From Candidatus Limnocylindria bacterium (lineage in GTDB: Bacteria; Chloroflexota; Limnocylindria; QHBO01), in NCBI GenBank assembly GCA_030146365.1, contig JASLBU010000168.1:1-9323 (forward strand): a DNA stretch of 9,323 nt, read 5' to 3'. Below are positions 6,123 to 9,323 of the stretch, piece after piece; position 1 is the stretch's first letter, and each line of letters starts with the position of its first letter. A program made the position numbers and the translations under genes. A model generated the notes under the pieces. That model searched no databases. It saw only the letters and a program-made list of their open reading frames with translations, and had not been told where the DNA came from.

Positions 6123-7439
6123 GTGACACAACGTCCGACGCCGCGAGATCGGACCAGCAAGGCCCAAGGAGCCTTCCGGGGGATCATCGTCGATCCCGCC
6201 CCGCTGCGGCTTGACCGCGACTACCGCTGGCTGTGGGGCGGGCAGGCGATCAGCGGCGTCGGGAACCAGATCACGCGGATCGCGCTGCCCTATCAGGCGT
6301 ACGTCCTTACCGGTTCGACACTCGCGATCGCCGCGCTGACCTTGTTCCAACTTGCGCCAACGCTGCTGTTCGCGCTTGGGGCCGGTTCATTGGCAGACAC
6401 GGTCGACCGACGGCGCTTGCTCCTGGTGACCCAGGCCGGTCAGGCGGCCGGTACGGGGATGCTGTTCGCGCTCGCGCTGCAGCCTTCGCCACCGCTGCCT
6501 GCCCTGTTCGGGCTGGCGTTCTTCCTCGCGGCCTTGGCTGCCGTGGACCAACCGACACGGGGATCCACCATCCCGCGCCTCGTGCCGCCGGAGCGTCTGG
6601 CTTCCGCGATTTCGCTCAACCAATTGAATGTTCAGGCCGCGAGCGTCGTCGGCCCCGCGATCGGGGGCGTGCTGCTGGGGACGGTGGGGGTCTCGGGAGC
6701 GTACTTCGTCGACATGCTCACGTTCGGCGCCGCGCTTCTCGCTCTGACGATGATGGCACCCGTCGCACCGCTCGTCGAAGGGACGCGCCCGGGATTGCGT
6801 GCGATTCGGGAGGGCCTGCGCTTCGCGCTCCGCCGCCGGATCATCCTGTCGACCTTTGTCATTGACCTGAACGCGATGGTGTTCGGCCGGCAGACGGCGC
6901 TCCTGCCGGTCCTTGCCCTCGACGTATTCCGTGTGGGTGAGATCGGCATAGGTCTTCTTGCGGCGGCTCCCGCGGCCGGTGCCTCGATCGCCGCCTTCCT
7001 GTCCGGTTGGACCTCTCGCGTCGAGCGCCTCGGCCTTGCCGTCGTCATTGCCGTCGCGGTGTACGCACTGGCCACGGTAGCTTTCGGTCTGTCCACCTTT
7101 GCCTTCCCGCTTGCACTGGCGTTCCTCGCATTGCAGGGAGCCGCGGACATTCAATCTGCGGTGTGTCGGAACCTCATCGTGCAATTCGCGACGCCGGACG
7201 AGCTCCGCGGGCGCGTCATCTCGATCCACTACCTGGTTGTGTCCGGCGGACCACGCGTTGGTGACATCCAGGCGGCCGCGCTCGCGTCGGCGATCGGAGC
7301 GCAGGGAGCTGTCGTCGTAGGTGGTCTAGCGTGCCTCCTCGGTACCTTCGTTGTCGCCCGGCTTTTTCCTGAGCTCGCGGAACATCGCGTCAGCAACCAG
7401 TCCGTTGCAAGGCGCCGCTCCTTGCGGGCGCCTCTGTAG
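6123..7439 (+). CDS. MFS exporter, EntS-like (transmembrane secretion effector type)
   Basis: This is a 438-residue inner-membrane protein with about 12 hydrophobic segments. LDRDYRWLWGGQAISGVGNQ (30-49) opens the first helix. GSLADTVDRRRLL (88-100) is the loop 2-3 motif A with Asp95 and Arg96-98. LASAISLNQLNVQAASVVGP (159-178) and ATPDELRGRVISIHYL (356-371) with GGPRVGDIQAA are blocks typical of EntS-like exporters. Related proteins export siderophores, drugs or metabolites. GTG 6123 is the only start before the core in this frame (TGA at 6081) but has no Shine-Dalgarno. A better-placed GAAGG (6068-6072) serves a short out-of-frame ORF at 6080-6214. It lies 126 bases after the lyase and may export or import a substrate or product of that pathway. 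Confidence 0.88.
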   Translation: MTQRPTPRDRTSKAQGAFRGIIVDPAPLRLDRDYRWLWGGQAISGVGNQITRIALPYQAYVLTGSTLAIAALTLFQLAPTLLFALGAGSLADTVDRRRLLLVTQAGQAAGTGMLFALALQPSPPLPALFGLAFFLAALAAVDQPTRGSTIPRLVPPERLASAISLNQLNVQAASVVGPAIGGVLLGTVGVSGAYFVDMLTFGAALLALTMMAPVAPLVEGTRPGLRAIREGLRFALRRRIILSTFVIDLNAMVFGRQTALLPVLALDVFRVGEIGIGLLAAAPAAGASIAAFLSGWTSRVERLGLAVVIAVAVYALATVAFGLSTFAFPLALAFLALQGAADIQSAVCRNLIVQFATPDELRGRVISIHYLVVSGGPRVGDIQAAALASAIGAQGAVVVGGLACLLGTFVVARLFPELAEHRVSNQSVARRRSLRAPL

Positions 7440-7441
7440 CT

Positions 7442-7476
7442 ATCGGCCCCATTGGAGTGCGCTAGAGGGGCCCGAT
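7442..7476 (+). terminator. GC-rich hairpin between the MFS gene and lipB
   Basis: Bases 7442-7450 (ATCGGCCCC) pair with 7467-7476 (GGGGCCCGAT) with one bulged C and a 16-base loop, starting three bases after the MFS stop. The end of the MFS gene also contains GCAAGG (7407-7412) pairing with CCTTGC (7420-7425). No T-run follows. It probably marks the end of the upstream unit; alternatively it influences lipB, since the right arm contains GAGGGG, the only Shine-Dalgarno-like sequence before ATG 7481. Confidence 0.4.
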
Positions 7477-7480
7477 CGGT

Positions 7481-8275
7481 ATGCCCTGCTATCGTCGCCC
7501 GGTGGACGCCACCGCCAGCCGCGCCGAGCCGGAGAGCCTGCCCATCACCGGGCCGGGCGCGCTCCACGGGACGTGGCTGGGGCGCGTTCCCTACCGCGAG
7601 GCGTGGGAGCTTCAGCGCCGGCTCGCGGCCCTCCGTGCCGATGACGCGATCCCGGATCAGCTGCTCCTGCTCGAGCACCCGGCCGTCCTGACCCTCGGCC
7701 GCCAGGCGAACGAAGCGCACATCCTCGCCCCGCCTGACGAGCTCGACCGGCGCGGGATCACGGTCCTGCGTGTCGAGCGGGGCGGCGAGGTGACATGGCA
7801 TGGTCCCGGCCAGCTCGTCGCGTACCCCATCCTGCGGCTCGATCGCCGCGGGCTGCTGCTCCGCCCGCTGGTGCGTGCGCTCGAAGGCGCCATGGAGGAC
7901 ACGTGCCGCGTGTTCGGGGTCCGCGCCGCCCGGCGGGACGGCCATCCCGGCTGCTGGTGCGAGCCGGATGGTGACGTGCCGCGCAAGATCGGCGCGCTTG
8001 GTCTGCGCGTCGAGCGCGGGGTGACCTATCACGGGATCGCGCTCAACGTCGCCCCGGACCTCGATGCCTACGACCTGATCGACCCATGCGGGATGCCGGG
8101 CACCGTGTCGACGTCGCTCGCGGCGGAAGGGGCCACCTCGTCGTCGGTGCAGCAGGCAGCGATCGCTTTCGCCGGCGCGCTCGCCGAGCGGTTGTCGGCA
8201 ACGCTCGTCTTCGACCTCGACGCGGCGCCCGGCGAGGGCCGCCGGCGCCTCGCTCGCCTGGCCGAGCCCGGTTGA
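7481..8275 (+). CDS. lipB: Octanoyltransferase LipB (lipoate biosynthesis)
   Basis: LipB transfers octanoyl from acyl-carrier protein to a lysine of lipoyl domains, the first step of lipoate synthesis, in the cytosol. The 264-residue protein carries all family blocks: LLLLEHPAVLTLGRQAN (61-77), VERGGEVTWHGPGQLVAYP (98-116), RKIGALGLRV (168-177) with catalytic Lys169, TYHGIALNV (182-190) and IDPCGMPGTVSTSL (200-213) with catalytic Cys203. The loop before Lys169 reads GCWCEPDG and has two extra Cys where GVWV is more usual. ATG 7481 has GAGGGG ten bases upstream. GTG 7502 is a serious alternative because TATCGT (7490-7495), a TANNNT -10, ends six bases before it. The downstream gene starts immediately after the stop. 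Confidence 0.95.
   Translation: MPCYRRPVDATASRAEPESLPITGPGALHGTWLGRVPYREAWELQRRLAALRADDAIPDQLLLLEHPAVLTLGRQANEAHILAPPDELDRRGITVLRVERGGEVTWHGPGQLVAYPILRLDRRGLLLRPLVRALEGAMEDTCRVFGVRAARRDGHPGCWCEPDGDVPRKIGALGLRVERGVTYHGIALNVAPDLDAYDLIDPCGMPGTVSTSLAAEGATSSSVQQAAIAFAGALAERLSATLVFDLDAAPGEGRRRLARLAEPG
7490..7495 (+). promoter_or_regulatory. TATCGT, possible -10 for a leaderless lipB start at GTG 7502
   Basis: TATCGT matches TANNNT and ends six bases before the in-frame GTG 7502. This repeats the spacing seen before the DinB-like ATG. No clear -35 is visible. If used, lipB is seven codons shorter than from ATG 7481. Confidence 0.28.
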
Positions 8276-8276
8276 C

Positions 8277-9275
8277 ATGGCCGCCGGCCTGTTCGAGCTG
8301 CGCAAGGACGCGATCACCGGCTGGTGGGTCGCAACCGTCGTCGATCGCGCGTTCGAGCGGGAACGCTTCGCCCGGGCGGCGGCGGAGGTCGTCCACGGCG
8401 GCGACTGCCTGAACTGCCGCCTGCCGGAGGGGGGCGGGGTCCGCGTCCGCGTCCTCAAGGACTTTGCCTTCCACACCGTCGGCACCGAGCAGGAGGCGCG
8501 CGAGCTGGATCGCGGCGTCGCCCAGGTCTCGCTCGACGCGGCCAGGGCCGCCGGGAGCTGGCGCACCATCGTGGCGCCGCCCAACGAGCACCGGCCGCTC
8601 CACGAGGCGGGCACCGCGATCCTCGAGACGATGGTCGAGTGCGCCCGCAGCGAGGTCGCGGCGGCTCGCCACGCCGGCAAGACCGACTACCTCCAGGTCG
8701 TCCAGAACTGGGGCGCGCAGGCCGGCGCGCGGACGAACCACCTGTGCCTCGACGTGTACGACCTGCCGCAGATCCCGCACCGCGTCGCTGAGGAGCTCGG
8801 CGGCGCCGCCCGGTTCTTCATCCGCGAGGGGGAGTGTCCATGGTGCCGGCAGGTCCGCGAGGAGGTCGCGCGGCCTGCTCGCCTCCTGTGGGAGGACGCC
8901 GGTAGCGTCGCGTTCGCGCCGTGGGCCAGCCGGTCGCCGTTCGAGGTCTGGGTCGTGCCGCGGCGCCACGAGGCCGATTTCGCCCGTGCCGGCGACGCCG
9001 ACCTCCGCGCGACCGCCGAGGCGTTGCGGCAGGTGCTGTCGCGGCTCGCGTCCAGCCTGGACGGGCCGCCGTACAACCTGCTGCTTCACACGGCGCCGCT
9101 CCGCGAGCAGGTGGACGCCACGTACCACTGGCACTGGGAGATCCATCCGCGGCTGCGGGAGATCGCCGGGCTCGAAGTGGGGACCGGTTTGCCGGTGAAT
9201 CCGGTCTCGCCGGAGGATGCCGTGGAGGAGCTCCAGGGCCAGGCGAAACCACTGCCAAGGGAGGCGCCAGCCTGA
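8277..9275 (+). CDS. GalT-like HIT-superfamily protein with altered active site (HLCLD for HPHGQ)
   Basis: This 332-residue protein resembles galactose-1-phosphate uridylyltransferase across both domains: FELRKDAITGWWV (6-18), Cys44/Cys47 in GDCLNC (zinc-type pair), then VVQNWGAQAGARTNHLCLDV (141-160). The second domain has GECPWC (185-190), VAFAPWASRSPFEVWVVPRRH (211-231), YHWHWEIHPRL (283-293) and GLEVGTGLPVNPV (298-310). In GalT the segment after GAS..H is HPHGQ, whose second His is the nucleophile that carries UMP. Here it reads H155-L-C157-L-D159, so Cys replaces that His and Asp replaces the Gln. Normal transferase activity is therefore doubtful. It starts at ATG 8277, one base after the lipB stop, and its own stop overlaps the next start, so it is translationally coupled on both sides. 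Function unknown. Confidence 0.85.
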   Translation: MAAGLFELRKDAITGWWVATVVDRAFERERFARAAAEVVHGGDCLNCRLPEGGGVRVRVLKDFAFHTVGTEQEARELDRGVAQVSLDAARAAGSWRTIVAPPNEHRPLHEAGTAILETMVECARSEVAAARHAGKTDYLQVVQNWGAQAGARTNHLCLDVYDLPQIPHRVAEELGGAARFFIREGECPWCRQVREEVARPARLLWEDAGSVAFAPWASRSPFEVWVVPRRHEADFARAGDADLRATAEALRQVLSRLASSLDGPPYNLLLHTAPLREQVDATYHWHWEIHPRLREIAGLEVGTGLPVNPVSPEDAVEELQGQAKPLPREAPA

Positions 9276-9323
9276 TGGGCGCCGGTCGGCTCGTTCGGGG
9301 GCGTCACATGCCGACCGCCTGCC
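9275..9323 (+). CDS. Start of a further gene, cut by the window edge
   Basis: ATG 9275 shares its A with the TGA stop of the GalT-like gene (TGATG), and GGGAGG at about 9259-9264 gives a good ribosome binding site. The visible 16 residues read MGAGRLVRGRHMPTAC; ATG 9308 is a possible later start. Too little is present to name it. The lipoate synthase gene lipA is a common lipB neighbour, but this N-terminus does not show it. Confidence 0.45.
   Translation, partial: MGAGRLVRGRHMPTAC

Noticed and set aside
7229..8680. A 483-residue minus-strand ORF opposite the end of the MFS gene and lipB
   Set aside because: It has no recognisable domain, is rich in Arg, Ala and Pro as expected of an antisense frame in GC-rich DNA, and lies opposite well-supported genes.
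8043..9146. A 367-residue minus-strand ORF opposite the GalT-like gene
   Set aside because: Low-complexity Arg/Gly/Ala composition and full overlap with a protein showing conserved family motifs.

Overview
This is a high-GC bacterial window, probably chromosomal. Hand counts on single 60-base lines range from 53% to 77% GC. GTG starts are common and gene spacing is tight. The flavour is Actinomycetota or Chloroflexota, but no rRNA or marker protein here settles the phylum. No tRNA, rRNA, CRISPR array, transposase or phage gene was seen, and there is no gene-free stretch over 300 bases.

Left edge (1-534): the 3' part of an amidohydrolase gene (dihydroorotase/allantoinase/hydantoinase type) on the + strand. 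Its upstream part is missing. Bases 1-91 are instead a near-perfect reverse complement of bases 112-202, so the gene is cut by a fold-back inverted repeat that reaches the window edge. This looks like an assembly or chimera junction, although the two mismatches between the arms are both synonymous.

Minus-strand block (649-2931): read right to left, two half-size chromate-transporter (CHR family) genes overlap by one base (TAGTG). After a 217-base gap comes a D-2-hydroxyacid dehydrogenase of GhrA type with a GTG start and a clear Shine-Dalgarno. The dehydrogenase and the amidohydrolase converge on a 114-base gap holding two overlapping hairpins.

Plus-strand block (3198-7439): a small DinB-fold protein, then a promoter-like element and a 34-codon leader ORF with a consensus ribosome binding site. 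These lead into a class III (CaiB/BaiF) CoA-transferase, a CitE/HpcH-type CoA lyase and an EntS-like MFS exporter. The transferase and lyase could together activate a hydroxy-acid as a CoA thioester and cleave it to an acyl-CoA and a 2-oxoacid. The flanking dehydrogenase and amidohydrolase would fit an organic-acid or amide catabolic locus, but the substrate cannot be read from sequence.

Right block (7481-9323): lipB (octanoyltransferase), then, two bases after its stop region, a GalT-like HIT-superfamily protein, then the first 16 codons of a further gene overlapping it by one base. The sampled lines here are the most GC-rich, so this looks like a separate, more core transcription unit. The GalT-like protein has Cys where the family's nucleophilic His sits (HLCLD instead of HPHGQ), which is the most interesting biochemical feature in the window.
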